Assembly (NCBI RefSeq): GCF_900177645.1
Contig: NZ_FXAO01000006.1
Location: forward strand, 62,001 to 126,000
DNA length: 64,000 nucleotides
Source of the DNA: Arenibacter troitsensis
GTDB taxonomy: Bacteria > Bacteroidota > Bacteroidia > Flavobacteriales > Flavobacteriaceae
Reading direction: 5' to 3'
In this document: in pieces, positions 27,402-37,800 of the stretch
How positions within the stretch are numbered: the stretch's first letter is position 1
Layout of the letters: each line of letters starts with the position of its first letter
Notes under the pieces: generated by a model
Database searches by the model: none
Told to the model about the DNA's origin: nothing
Seen by the model: only the letters and a program-made list of their open reading frames with translations
Position numbers and translations under genes: made by a program

Positions 27402-28856
27402 TTATTTTGGCCAGTTATACATATTGGTTCCGGCATTTTTATCCGAAGGGCCGTCCGGCAATTTTGATTTCCAGGAAAGAAGTTCAGTAGACATAATCTT
27501 GGTCAAGTCGGGTTCATCCATCACTTTATTATCAAGCTCGGACGGATCATTGATAAGATCGTATAACTCAACCCTACTCTTGTCCGGATTCATTAATAAT
27601 TTCCACCTATCCCTCCTCATCGCCAGCATAGGACTTTTATCCAAAGGCCTGCCAAAAATTCCAAACCTCCATTCCCAAAATAAAGGTTTGGCCCGCTTCT
27701 TATGATTTGTCAACAAAGCACTTGACATATCCTCTCCATCCAATTCCAAATTGTTACTTGATAGACCGCACATTGTGACAAGTGTTGGCATAAAATCAAC
27801 CGAACTAACGACTGAAATACTATCTACCGTATTCTCCTTTATATGGTTTGGCCACCTAACCAATAATGGAACTCGGATCCCTCCTTCGTACAAGCTCCGC
27901 TTGAAACCTCGAAATGGACCTGGACTCCCAGCAGCACTATGTGCCGCATTTGATATCTGCATTACTTCCGGACCATTATCGCTTGTAAAAATTACGATCG
28001 TATTGTCCTTCAATCCCAAGGCATCGAGCTTGTCCAGGAAAATTCCGATCTGTCGATCCATCTCGGTAACAGTTGCATAGTAAATTTGGGGCGCACCATG
28101 AAATTTCACCTTTTGTCCATAATGCTTTTTTGCATATGAATTGGGGGACAAGGATTCATAATTCTTCATTTGCCTTTCCGAAGGATTGAGTATTGCATGT
28201 GGATCCACCAACCAAGCATTAACATAAAAAGGCCCCTCCTTATTCTCCTCTATAAACCCTGTAGCTTCATCCAGTATCAATTTTGTAGCCATAGATCTCT
28301 TAGAAGGGTACCATAATTTAAAATCATCCCTACTATTACTGGTATTTGTTTTGGCGACATCTATTCCGTATTCCGTTGGCAATGGAGAATCTGGACTATG
28401 ACCTAGATGCCATTTACCAAAATGACCCACGGCGTAACCATTGTCCTTAAAGATTTTGGTTATTGATTTTATATTTGGATCTAAAAAATTGGGCATTCCA
28501 CGATCTCTATTGGATTCAAGAGTAGCGAAATGTCCATGAATACCTAACTCCGCAGGGAATCTACCAGTCATTAGCGAAGCCCTACTTGGTGAACAAACAG
28601 GACTATTTACATAGAACTGGGTAAACAATTTTCCTTCCTTGGCCAATTGGTCCAATGCCGGAGTTTTTAATTGACGATGCCCGTAAATTCCCAAATCTCC
28701 CCATCCCAAATCATCCGCAAAAATTAATATTACATTGGGCCTATCATTATGCTGACCGTACATTATAGTTGAACCTAATACTACTAATATTAATATTGCA
28801 ATTGGCCAACATAACAAAATGGTACCGGAGTTTTTATTTTTTGTTTTGCACTCCAT
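27402..28856 (-). CDS. Secreted or membrane-anchored type I sulfatase
   Basis: A 484-residue arylsulfatase-superfamily enzyme. An N-terminal hydrophobic stretch (residues about 14-32) serves as signal or anchor. The metal-binding start NVILIFADDLGWGDLG is followed by the catalytic motif VCSPSRASLMTG, where C88 must be converted to formylglycine. FTSDNGPE near residue 285 supplies further metal ligands. It overlaps the beta-helix gene by 23 bp. It would remove sulfate esters from the target glycan, allowing the glycosidase to act. No formylglycine-generating enzyme gene is seen in this window. Confidence 0.92.
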   Translation of the reverse strand: MECKTKNKNSGTILLCWPIAILILVVLGSTIMYGQHNDRPNVILIFADDLGWGDLGIYGHRQLKTPALDQLAKEGKLFTQFYVNSPVCSPSRASLMTGRFPAELGIHGHFATLESNRDRGMPNFLDPNIKSITKIFKDNGYAVGHFGKWHLGHSPDSPLPTEYGIDVAKTNTSNSRDDFKLWYPSKRSMATKLILDEATGFIEENKEGPFYVNAWLVDPHAILNPSERQMKNYESLSPNSYAKKHYGQKVKFHGAPQIYYATVTEMDRQIGIFLDKLDALGLKDNTIVIFTSDNGPEVMQISNAAHSAAGSPGPFRGFKRSLYEGGIRVPLLVRWPNHIKENTVDSISVVSSVDFMPTLVTMCGLSSNNLELDGEDMSSALLTNHKKRAKPLFWEWRFGIFGRPLDKSPMLAMRRDRWKLLMNPDKSRVELYDLINDPSELDNKVMDEPDLTKIMSTELLSWKSKLPDGPSDKNAGTNMYNWPK

Positions 28857-30690
28857 AAATATTCGTATTTGAGGGTTTATTATCCGGAAAATCAGAATAT
28901 TTCACTCTTTCGTCCCTTTTTGTGAGCGTATTCACACATTGATCACATCCATTGTTCTCAACGGTCATTGTTTCCCAAAGGTTTCGATGCCCTTTATAAT
29001 CATGATCTTGAATATCATGGACATAATTATGGCTTATAACCATACTTCCACTCCCTTCATCGGCATAGATACCTTCGGCCATAAATTCACCGCCTCCAAT
29101 GTCATAGATCCAATTGTTATTGATTACGGTACCTGGCTGATTGCTTACCGTATATATTGCACCACCATCACTGAGGTATTGCATACATTTTCTAATTTCA
29201 TTATATGATATTTCATTATGATGGGCATTGGTCAATAAACCGTCATCCCCCCATCTCCAGCCAACACTGATACCCGTATATGGGGCTTCCTCAATCAAAT
29301 TATTTTTTATTTTATTATTGTTGGAATAGGCAATCAATACCCCCACTCCTCCTTTATCAACAGTAGCAATATTTTTTAAATGATTGTTGATCACCGAATT
29401 GAATGCAGGGGCATCCTGTTCATCCTTATAATCTAGGTGAAGCGGATGGCCCTCGCCTATATAATTACTAATTCTTCCTATTTGAATTACATTCGAACCA
29501 ATATCCTGAAAAGTATTGTTTTCGATATTCATATGGCTTACACCGTTCTCCAATGCTATGGCCCCTTCACCTAAATTGACAAAATTGCAATCAACTATTT
29601 CACAGTTCTCGGCATAGGACATCATTATGGCTGCAACTGGTGAGAATACAGGTTCCCCGATCCGAGTGCCCCAAAATCCAGCTTGTATTCCTTTGCGCTC
29701 TTCATCAGGGAACTTCCAAGTAGTATATTGAAAGGTTAGTCCTTCAAAAGTAATATTGGTCATTGGTTTTGATTTGTCTCCTTTAATTTCAAAAAGTGTT
29801 TCCAGAACAGGGTAGTGAAACACGGTATCATTTGGATTGGAAGAGGTAAAAAGAGACAAAACTTTGGTATCTTCATTCAGGAACCACTCTCCTTCACTAT
29901 CCAAAAAATCTATATTATTTTCAAAATAAATCCTATCAAATGTCTTAACCTTGGTACTACTGCATTCCGGACCTATCTCAGTGTTCGTAGTGATCGAATT
30001 GCTTTCTGAATCAATATTTTGCAGTTTCTGTCTAATAAAATGCCAGGCACCGGTAGCTAATAGTTCCGTTTGGTCCGTTACCTTAAAATCCACAGGAATA
30101 GAATCGGCAAAGGACATCCATTTTTTAGCTACGTCTACCTCCTCAGGGTGTAGATATTCGTCAAGATTTGGCCAGCGGGCCCTGATCATTCTTTTGTTCT
30201 CGACAAACACTTGATTGGTCTGCCCCTGAAAGGGTATTTCCCAAATATTATCACCTCTGGATATCCATGTGCCGTCTATAATTCTGCCCCCACTAAGAAT
30301 GACTTCCTCGTCCTTATAGGCCTTTATCCTTAAAGATTTAAGATTATGTCCATTATCAATGACTATAGATTTGGATAGTTCGTATCTACCTTCACCTAGT
30401 ACAATTTCAAATGAACCGTAACCCTCCATTGAAGAACCGATCTGAATTATTTCCAAAGCCTTTTCCAATGTTCGAAGGGGGTTATCCATAGATATTCCCT
30501 TACCATTGTCGTCCCCGCCAGGAGCGACATAAAGTGTATGCAATTCCTGTCCACTTTGACAGGCAGTAAGCAAGCTTAATGTTACATACAGGGCCAAGAC
30601 CTTGGCCCAACCAAAATATGATATTTTTTTAGTATCGGACTTTGGGAGAATCCCTTTTACCATAACCATTAAATTCTTTATGTGAGTCAT
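28834..30690 (-). CDS. Right-handed parallel beta-helix lipoprotein, GH141-like
   Basis: A 618-residue protein. An unusually long N-terminal region precedes the lipobox LLTAC (Cys44), so the real start may be Met8 or Met10. LYVAPGGDDNGKG and NPLRTLEKALEII are typical of DUF1565-type openings, QVFVENKRMIRARWPN is typical of GH141-like proteins, and residues about 320-560 contain many NxxxxN-type coils of a beta-helix. GH141 members include fucosidase and xylanase activities; other beta-helix glycosidases or lyases cannot be excluded. It begins a transcript that continues into the overlapping sulfatase and the isomerase. A candidate operator lies 142 bp upstream. Confidence 0.72.
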   Translation of the reverse strand: MTHIKNLMVMVKGILPKSDTKKISYFGWAKVLALYVTLSLLTACQSGQELHTLYVAPGGDDNGKGISMDNPLRTLEKALEIIQIGSSMEGYGSFEIVLGEGRYELSKSIVIDNGHNLKSLRIKAYKDEEVILSGGRIIDGTWISRGDNIWEIPFQGQTNQVFVENKRMIRARWPNLDEYLHPEEVDVAKKWMSFADSIPVDFKVTDQTELLATGAWHFIRQKLQNIDSESNSITTNTEIGPECSSTKVKTFDRIYFENNIDFLDSEGEWFLNEDTKVLSLFTSSNPNDTVFHYPVLETLFEIKGDKSKPMTNITFEGLTFQYTTWKFPDEERKGIQAGFWGTRIGEPVFSPVAAIMMSYAENCEIVDCNFVNLGEGAIALENGVSHMNIENNTFQDIGSNVIQIGRISNYIGEGHPLHLDYKDEQDAPAFNSVINNHLKNIATVDKGGVGVLIAYSNNNKIKNNLIEEAPYTGISVGWRWGDDGLLTNAHHNEISYNEIRKCMQYLSDGGAIYTVSNQPGTVINNNWIYDIGGGEFMAEGIYADEGSGSMVISHNYVHDIQDHDYKGHRNLWETMTVENNGCDQCVNTLTKRDERVKYSDFPDNKPSNTNIYGVQNKK

Positions 30691-30831
30691 TTTATTTTCT
30701 ATTTACCTTAATTATTACTTAATTGTATATCTCTAAATATGCCCTTAGCTGTTGCCTTTTAAATTTCTCACTCTCGATTGACTTGTATCTTTGCTCCCAT
30801 CTGCAGTAAAGGCATTCGTAATTTTTATGTA

Positions 30832-30866
30832 ATTCTATATATAGATAATAATTCCAAATATAGAAT
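30832..30866. promoter_or_regulatory. Candidate IclR operator upstream of the beta-helix/sulfatase genes
   Basis: Two inverted boxes, ATTCTATATATAG and ATTCCAAATATAGAAT, are separated by 6 bp. The 35-bp element matches the one at 37957-37991 at 31 of 35 positions, with all four differences in the central part. It lies 142 bp upstream of the start at 30690. Only an IclR-type regulator is encoded in the island, hence the assignment, which is inference. Confidence 0.6.
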
Positions 30867-30943
30867 ATAAATATTTTGATTCCAATTCAAAAGGATTAAA
30901 ATGATGCTTAAATAAGAGTGCCAGTTTTATGGACATAATGCAA

Positions 30944-32179
30944 TTAGTTATGTTGGTCATAAACCCCTTGGCTCCTAAAGCCCTTTATTCCTTGAAAATT
31001 CTCTGATTCTATGGTTATTTGGCCATCTTTATTTTCTAAATCATGAATAAATTCAAATTTAATATCCACCGGTTCAGGTGCATCATGGAAATTATGTTCT
31101 TGACCATGAACAATTCCCATCAATTCATTATCTCTATAGATATTGAATTGCTTTATTCCACTCTCAATGTCTATTTCCGACTTCCAGCTCAAAATACACC
31201 TGCCTTCCGATCTTTCTATTTTTAACTGCAAGGGAATAGGTGGTGGGGTACTATCTGATACCCAACCTGTTTGAACAAATTCTTGCCAGTTTTTGGCTAT
31301 ATCTTCATTAGGTAACCAGCCCCAATCAGAAAGTTCATTTTTGACTTCAAGAGCTGTCTTAATTTCATTAGTTTCCAAATTACCCAGCCAATGACCATGA
31401 GAATCCAATTGGATCGGATTGTTCCCATTATTGGACAATCTCATACTAAGAACAGCGTCCATCCATCGAATGGCAAAACTCCTACCCTTCCTATTTCCGT
31501 GATCGGCTTTTGGATCGATAGCTATACTCCAAATGGCACCATACCGTCTATAGGAGTAAAAAGATTTCTTGGTCATTTCCCGAACATAATCAAATCCGTC
31601 CACAAGATCATTTTCACCCGCCATCCACAAAACTGGCACCTGTTTAACCAAAGGATTCCAAAGCTTGGTAAACGCCAGGCCTCCTGATCGAGGAATAGCA
31701 CATAACACCTTCTCAGGATATTCAAATAATATATCCGTACACCAATAAGCTCCGCCCGAATGTCCCCACAGAGCCCAGGGCACCTCCTCCAATTCTGAAT
31801 GATTACTAATTTTAGCCAACTTTTTTAGGGCCTTTAATAAAGCCTTTCCAGAACCGCCCTCAATATTGAACCATTCCGAGCAGGCCTCCTTTCCAATTAA
31901 TTCTGTTCCGAGTAAGGCCATATTATATTTTTTGGCCAAGGCTTGCCATTGCAGATCATTTGCATGGTTAAGACCATTGTCCTTTGCGTTTATACCACAT
32001 CCATGTTGCCGGATAATTATACCTCGTATTTTTCTTACCGGTTCTGGAATCCATATGCGATATTTGGCAGAAATGTATAAATCCTGTTTAACCGGCTTTA
32101 TAGAGACATCATAATATTGACAATGTAGCTGCCAAATCCCCATAATCCACATTATAATTAATAAAGCGAACGTCTTCAT
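30944..32179 (-). CDS. Secreted alpha/beta-hydrolase (esterase), with C-terminal Ig/FN3-like part
   Basis: A 411-residue protein with an N-terminal signal peptide (residues 1-21) and an alpha/beta-hydrolase domain: IIIRQHGCGIN, nucleophile elbow GHSGG with S141, GEND near residue 195, and a candidate catalytic His in KADHGNRKG. Residues about 310-405 (PPIPLQLKIERSEGRCILSW and FNIYRDNELMGIV) resemble a fibronectin-III-like module. It would be a periplasmic or outer-membrane esterase, perhaps removing acetyl or other ester groups from the target glycan. It is separated by 71 bp from the upstream beta-propeller gene. Confidence 0.75.
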   Translation of the reverse strand: MKTFALLIIMWIMGIWQLHCQYYDVSIKPVKQDLYISAKYRIWIPEPVRKIRGIIIRQHGCGINAKDNGLNHANDLQWQALAKKYNMALLGTELIGKEACSEWFNIEGGSGKALLKALKKLAKISNHSELEEVPWALWGHSGGAYWCTDILFEYPEKVLCAIPRSGGLAFTKLWNPLVKQVPVLWMAGENDLVDGFDYVREMTKKSFYSYRRYGAIWSIAIDPKADHGNRKGRSFAIRWMDAVLSMRLSNNGNNPIQLDSHGHWLGNLETNEIKTALEVKNELSDWGWLPNEDIAKNWQEFVQTGWVSDSTPPPIPLQLKIERSEGRCILSWKSEIDIESGIKQFNIYRDNELMGIVHGQEHNFHDAPEPVDIKFEFIHDLENKDGQITIESENFQGIKGFRSQGVYDQHN

Positions 32180-32250
32180 ATCAATATTTCATTTTTAGAA
32201 CCATCCATTTAGTTATGAAATTTTAAGCGTATTCAACCACTTATACCATG

Positions 32251-33036
32251 CTACAAAATAATATGGGTCGAAGGATGAAGGAGTACATTTCTATCTTTAT
32301 AAATACTCACTAAACCTTTATCATGGGTTATTTCTATTAGTCGATCATATTTTGAATCAGAATAGACTATATTCCCATTCTCCAAAACCGAAATACCGGC
32401 AATCCACCCTAACGACAGCTGATTATCCCTTACCATATCATACTCCCAAACTATTTCCTTAGAGCTATTAATCTCTACTATTTTTCCATTTTCACCGAGA
32501 CTGACCAAAATATTACTATTGCCGAGTTGAACCGGCATATAAGGACTCCCTGGCAAATCACATTCCCAATGAACTTTCCCGTCCCAGTCAAATACGGCCA
32601 ACTTTTTCAAACTATAACATGCAATTAAAATTCTGTTATCGGCTACCTCACGTATTAGTCTAAAAGCATACAAGTAATCACAAGGTTCCTTCACATATGG
32701 AAAATCGAAGGATCTAATTACTTTTTTGTTTCGATCAACTTCTAAAATCATGGCTTTGGACGCATCACCAAATAAGATATTTCCGTTCCGCATTTCGTGA
32801 CAAGAAAAAAAGGCTAGACGGGCAGACTCCAATTTCCAGACTTCTTCCCAATTTTTATCGATTTCAATAATGGCCCTATTGGAACTAAGTAATAGATTTC
32901 CATTCCGCAACAAATCCATGTCGAGTGGAAGGTCTACACTAAATGATTTTATCAACCTGCCATTGGCAAAATGAATAATTCTATTATGCCTATGGTCATG
33001 CTCCGCAACAATGAATTCTCTATCAAATTTTTTCAT
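32251..33036 (-). CDS. Beta-propeller protein without signal peptide (PQQ/aryl-sulfotransferase-like repeats)
   Basis: A 261-residue protein with regular repeats of the form GNGNILxxxxxxxxIxEIDxxxxxVW (for example RNGNLLLSSNRAIIEIDKNW, GNSNILVSLGENGKIVEIN and ENGNIVYSDSKYDRLIEI). The repeats make a 6-bladed-type propeller seen in arylsulfotransferase and PQQ-like repeat proteins. It starts MKKFDREFIVAEHDH and has no export signal, which is unusual in this neighbourhood. It lies between susD (293-bp gap with a hairpin) and the esterase. No catalytic motif is recognised, so the function is unknown; sensing or scaffolding is possible. Confidence 0.6.
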   Translation of the reverse strand: MKKFDREFIVAEHDHRHNRIIHFANGRLIKSFSVDLPLDMDLLRNGNLLLSSNRAIIEIDKNWEEVWKLESARLAFFSCHEMRNGNILFGDASKAMILEVDRNKKVIRSFDFPYVKEPCDYLYAFRLIREVADNRILIACYSLKKLAVFDWDGKVHWECDLPGSPYMPVQLGNSNILVSLGENGKIVEINSSKEIVWEYDMVRDNQLSLGWIAGISVLENGNIVYSDSKYDRLIEITHDKGLVSIYKDRNVLLHPSTHIIL

Positions 33037-33267
33037 TTGTCTTATTATACCATTTACTCCAGCTCAAAAAATAACTGGAAGTAAGAATTTCTAAAAGGCA
33101 GATCCAATATTTCCAATAAGATTGCCATTCCCAAAACCTATCCTTTTAGGTGTATATTTTATTTTAAACTATAATTAGGACCGATCGGAACCAAAAGTCG
33201 GGTCAAATAAACACTTACAATGTTGCACACCAAATGGAAAAGTCCTATATATCTAATCATAGATAAT

Positions 33268-33301
33268 GTCCTGGCCTGGAAGAAAATAACTTGGCCAGGA
33301 C
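33268..33301 (-). terminator. Hairpin downstream of susD (possible weak terminator)
   Basis: A perfect 9-bp inverted repeat, GTCCTGGCC and GGCCAGGAC, with a 16-nt loop lies 29 bp after the susD stop. No T-run follows on minus (ATTATC), so it may act as a processing or mRNA-stabilising hairpin that lowers expression of downstream genes. Confidence 0.5.
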
Positions 33302-33329
33302 AATATTTCAAATTAATCTATAAAAAGGT

Positions 33330-34808
33330 TTAGTAACCTGGATTTTGTGTCAAATTTGGATTGGCCGCAATTTCCAGCATAGGAATAGGAAACAATTTAT
33401 GTTTTTCCTGAACATTCTTGCCATTTGAAGTCATTGCCTCAATAAAGCGTTCTTGTCTTAACAAATCCCAACGCTGATGCCCTTCAAAACAAAGTTCCAA
33501 TTCCCGTTCCCTCCATACGGCTTCCCTAAATTGATCTTTAGAAAGACCCTCCAAATCAGGTAACTCAAGTAAATCGTTCGGGTCATCTATACCATCCCCA
33601 TTGGAATCCCTGGCTCTTTTTCGGATAGAATTTATGGCATCATAAGCGTCAGTAGTTGGGCCATTGACTTCATTTTCAGCCTCTGCAAAAATTAATACAA
33701 CCTCAGCATATCGAATAACCGGCCAATTGGCGTCTCCGTCCGAAATAGCTTCCAAATTGGGGTCGTAAAATTTCATACAACTTGGGCCCACCTGTAACTT
33801 TCCAGTTCCAGACCCATTTTCTGGAATAATTTGTGGCCAAAAAGGATCGGGAATAGAGTCAAGCAAAATAACCTTCTTTCGATAATGATCGGGGAAACTT
33901 TCATAAAAATCCCGTTCCGCTGCTATTGATGCTCCTGCCAGTTGACCAATTCCTCCGGTAATAATAACGGGGTTTCTAGAGGCGTAAATCTGTGTAAGAG
34001 TACTCGGCACCCTAGTCCCGGCTGTATATTGAATAGAAAAAATATGCTCTTTTCCATTCTCTTTATCAACATCATATAGATCCATTAAACTGGTTTCCAA
34101 ACCGTAAATTTCTGAATTGATCACCTCTAAAGCCATATCCCTAGCCGCTGGAAAATCCTTGCGAAATAAATGAATCCTTGCTAAAAGAGACTGGACGGCT
34201 CCTTTTGTCACCCTACCTATATCACTTGAAGAATATTCCGTTGGCAAATGCTCCATATACTCGGTCATATCCCCGATAATAAAATTATAAATTTGCTCCT
34301 TATCAGTTCTCGGAAGATAATTGTTTTCTTCGTCCGTTGTAGGCCTAGTTATCAATGGTACATCGCCAAAAGACTGAACCAAAATAAAATACGTCATAGC
34401 CCTAAGTACCTTGGCTTCAGAAATATACCGCGTTTTTAAATTTTCATCCATTTCTATTGGCGCTATATTCTCGATCAATGTATTTGCATAATTTATCGTT
34501 CTATATAGATTGCCCCAAGTACCCTGAAATTGAGTAGGATTAATATCCAATTCATTAATACCGCCGGTACCCTCTCCGCTAGAAGCTAAATTGGCTGAAA
34601 CGTCACCATGTTGGAAAATATCCGAACCATAATAACTTCTAAATCCTGCATATACGGCATTTAAACCCGCACTGGCATCGTCTTTGGTATTATAGAAATT
34701 TTCACTACTAATACTAGAAAAAGGAGCCTCATCTAGAAAATCGGAACAGGAGTAATTAATTAATGTAATTATGGATAAACCTAAGATTGTTTTATAAATA
34801 TTTTTCAT
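33330..34808 (-). CDS. SusD/RagB-family glycan-binding lipoprotein
   Basis: A 492-residue lipoprotein (lipidated Cys at residue 21, followed by the SDFLDEAP opening typical of SusD). The helical TPR-like scaffold (YISEAKVLRAMTYFILVQSFGDVPLI) and the C-terminal WRERELELCFEGHQRWDLLRQERF stretch are the family hallmarks. SusD caps its cognate SusC transporter at the outer face and captures oligosaccharides. It starts 10 bp after the susC stop on the same strand, the canonical pair. Specificity cannot be predicted. Confidence 0.95.
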   Translation of the reverse strand: MKNIYKTILGLSIITLINYSCSDFLDEAPFSSISSENFYNTKDDASAGLNAVYAGFRSYYGSDIFQHGDVSANLASSGEGTGGINELDINPTQFQGTWGNLYRTINYANTLIENIAPIEMDENLKTRYISEAKVLRAMTYFILVQSFGDVPLITRPTTDEENNYLPRTDKEQIYNFIIGDMTEYMEHLPTEYSSSDIGRVTKGAVQSLLARIHLFRKDFPAARDMALEVINSEIYGLETSLMDLYDVDKENGKEHIFSIQYTAGTRVPSTLTQIYASRNPVIITGGIGQLAGASIAAERDFYESFPDHYRKKVILLDSIPDPFWPQIIPENGSGTGKLQVGPSCMKFYDPNLEAISDGDANWPVIRYAEVVLIFAEAENEVNGPTTDAYDAINSIRKRARDSNGDGIDDPNDLLELPDLEGLSKDQFREAVWRERELELCFEGHQRWDLLRQERFIEAMTSNGKNVQEKHKLFPIPMLEIAANPNLTQNPGY

Positions 34809-34818
34809 AATTTTAATA

Positions 34819-37800
34819 TTAGAATTTTAATTGTGCACCAATTCGAATTGTTCTAGCTTTAGGATATACACCATCATCTACGCCTAGCACAGTATTGTCA
34901 TTTCCTCTTGAATTGACTTCAGGGTCATATCCTGAATAACCGGTCACTACAAATAGGTTTTCCCCAGTGACATAAAGTCTTGCATTTTTCAAAAAGCTCA
35001 AATTCTTAAAGGTATAGCCCAAGGTGACATTTTGCAATCGGATAAAAGATCCGTCCTCTATGTAATTAGTTGCCGCCCTATTTGGATATGTTCCACTACG
35101 ACCGGCTGGTCTATCTACAATCGGAATTAGGTTGCCGGTACCTGGGCCGTTCCAAGCCTCCTTTAGCAAGGAGATTACATTTTGATTGTTCACCTGAGAT
35201 AGCCCTTCAATTTTATAGGCATTTAGAATGTCATTCCCCTGAGTACCATAAAAAGAAAACCCAAAATCAAAATCCTTATACATTAAATCACTTGAAAGAG
35301 AAAAGGTGTAATCCGGATTTGGATCGCCTATAACCGTTTCATCTATACCCTCTTCAAAGACACCATTCCCATCGATATCCCGCCAGTTTTCAAAGCCGGG
35401 TCCTGAATTGGAATCATTGGCCATATGTCCATTATCATACTCTTCTTGGGTTTGCCATAATCCGTCAAAAATATTGCCCCAAAAAACGCCTAAAGGCTGC
35501 CCTTCCATTACAACACTGGCAGCACCTCCATTTTTCTGAACAACCCCAACTCTACGCTGGTTAATACTACTTCCAAAATATTTATCTGAACCAGAAAGCT
35601 GAAGGACCTTGTTTCTATTAAAGGAGATGTTCCCGTTTATGTTCCAACGTACCTCTCCCAAATTAAGATCCAAACCTGTTGACAATTCCAGTCCTTGGTT
35701 CTCCACACTTCCGATATTTTTCAAAAGTGATGAATACCCGCCTTGCCTAGGAATTTGGACATTTAATAAAAGATCCGTAGTCTTCTTATAATAATAGTCT
35801 ACAGTGAAATCGAAATTGCTGTCCCAACCAAAAAATCCTAAATCCAATCCTAAATCAAATTGATCAGTTTTTTCCCAACGTAAATCATTGTTTACTAAGG
35901 AACCTGGTACTATGCTAGTATATTCAGCATTTCCAAAAATTACTGGTGAACCTATACCATAGGTTTGAACATTTTGATAGAGTGGAATGCTTTGATTACC
36001 TGTTCGTCCCGCGCTTACCCTTAATTTCATATTACTTATAAACTCCACATCTTCTAAAAAAGATTCTTGATTTACCCTCCATGCCAAAGCGGCGGATGGA
36101 AAAAACCCGAACTGATTATTACCTCCAAATCTACTTGACCCGTCATACCTCCCTGAAACAGTTAATAGATATTTTTGATCAAAACTATAATTCACCCTAC
36201 CAAGTACTGAAGTTAATGAGGACCGATTCCTATATGAACTTGGGTTCTGAGGCTCATTGCCTGCACCTAAATTGTAATAACCGGTACTATTATTTGCAAA
36301 CTCCCATGTGGTAGTAGAAAAATAATCATCCCTGTCCGATTGGGCGGAGAATCCTGCAGTAACATCTAAATGATGATTGCTAAAATCTTTATTATAATTT
36401 AAAACACTCTCATGTAGCCAATTGAATTTGCTAGTTTGATTACGATTCGCCGAACCATTTGACCCTCTAGTTATTTCAGATTCAAAATATGAAGGAGTAA
36501 AGGAACTACCCGTCCTATTGTCAAGATATAAGCCAAATGTTGACTTATAACTTAGACCAGTAAGTATATTATAATTTATGGACAAATCACTTAATAAACG
36601 ACTACGCTCGACTATATTTTTTCTTTCATATGCCATTTGTACTGGATTTTGATGCTCTGGGGACATATAAACACCGGTTGTCCTCCAAATTTGAGCTTGT
36701 GACGTATATGAACCATCATCTTTTCTTACAGGTAGTACAGGGTTTTGAACAATTCCCTGATAAATGATATCAGAATCTATAGGTTTATTTACAATAAAAC
36801 TAGGTGTTAAGTGTAGACCAATTGAGAATTTCTCATTAATGGTGTGATCCAAATTTACCCTTAAAGTTCCTTTCTGGAACCTGGAGTTTATGGCAATTCC
36901 CTGTTGGTCGAAATAATTTCCCGACACAAAAAATTTCGTTTTGTCATTTCCTCCACGCACGCTTATATCATAATTTTGGATTGGCGCAGTTCTATAAATT
37001 TCATCCTGCCAATTGGTTCCTTCACCCATGTTGGCTATTTCTTCCTCTGAAAATGCACGGCTAAGCAGACCTCCATTACGAAACCGAGTCCAAAATAATC
37101 TTGCAGTGGTAGCCCATTCTTCAGCATTTAGCACATCGAGTGTTTTGGCCACAGTTTGAACACCAGAGTAATAATCAATACTTACCTCAGTAGCTCCTTC
37201 CTTACCTTTTTTGGTTGTTACCATGACAACGCCATTAGCCCCTCTAGCTCCGTAAATAGCTGTGGCTGAAGCATCCTTAAGTACAGATATTGATTCTACA
37301 TCATTCGGGTTGATATACGAAAGTGATCCGTCCGACACAGGGACCCCATCTATAACATACAATGGATCATTCCCGTAATAGACAGAGTTACTGCCCCTGA
37401 TTCTTACTCGTAAATCAGCTCCCGGTGAACCGCTTGTTTGAGTAATTTGAGCACCGGCCACTTTTCCTTGCAATGCCTGTTGAAGTACTGCTCCTGAAGA
37501 CTTTGTCAATTCGGCACCACTCACTTGACCAACCGAACCCGTTAAATCACTTTTTTTGGCCGAACCATAGCCCAACACTATGACCTCATCCAACCCTGTA
37601 GCACTCTCTACTAAAGAAACGGTCACTGATGTCTTTCCGTTTATAGGAACTTCCAAAGTTGCATGGCCAATATAGGAAATTACCAAAACCGCATTACCAT
37701 CATTGACATTAATGGAAAAGTTACCATCAAAGTCGGTCACAACTCCGTTGGTAGTTCCTTTCTCAACAATGTTCACTCCTGGGAGCAGGCTACCATCAGC

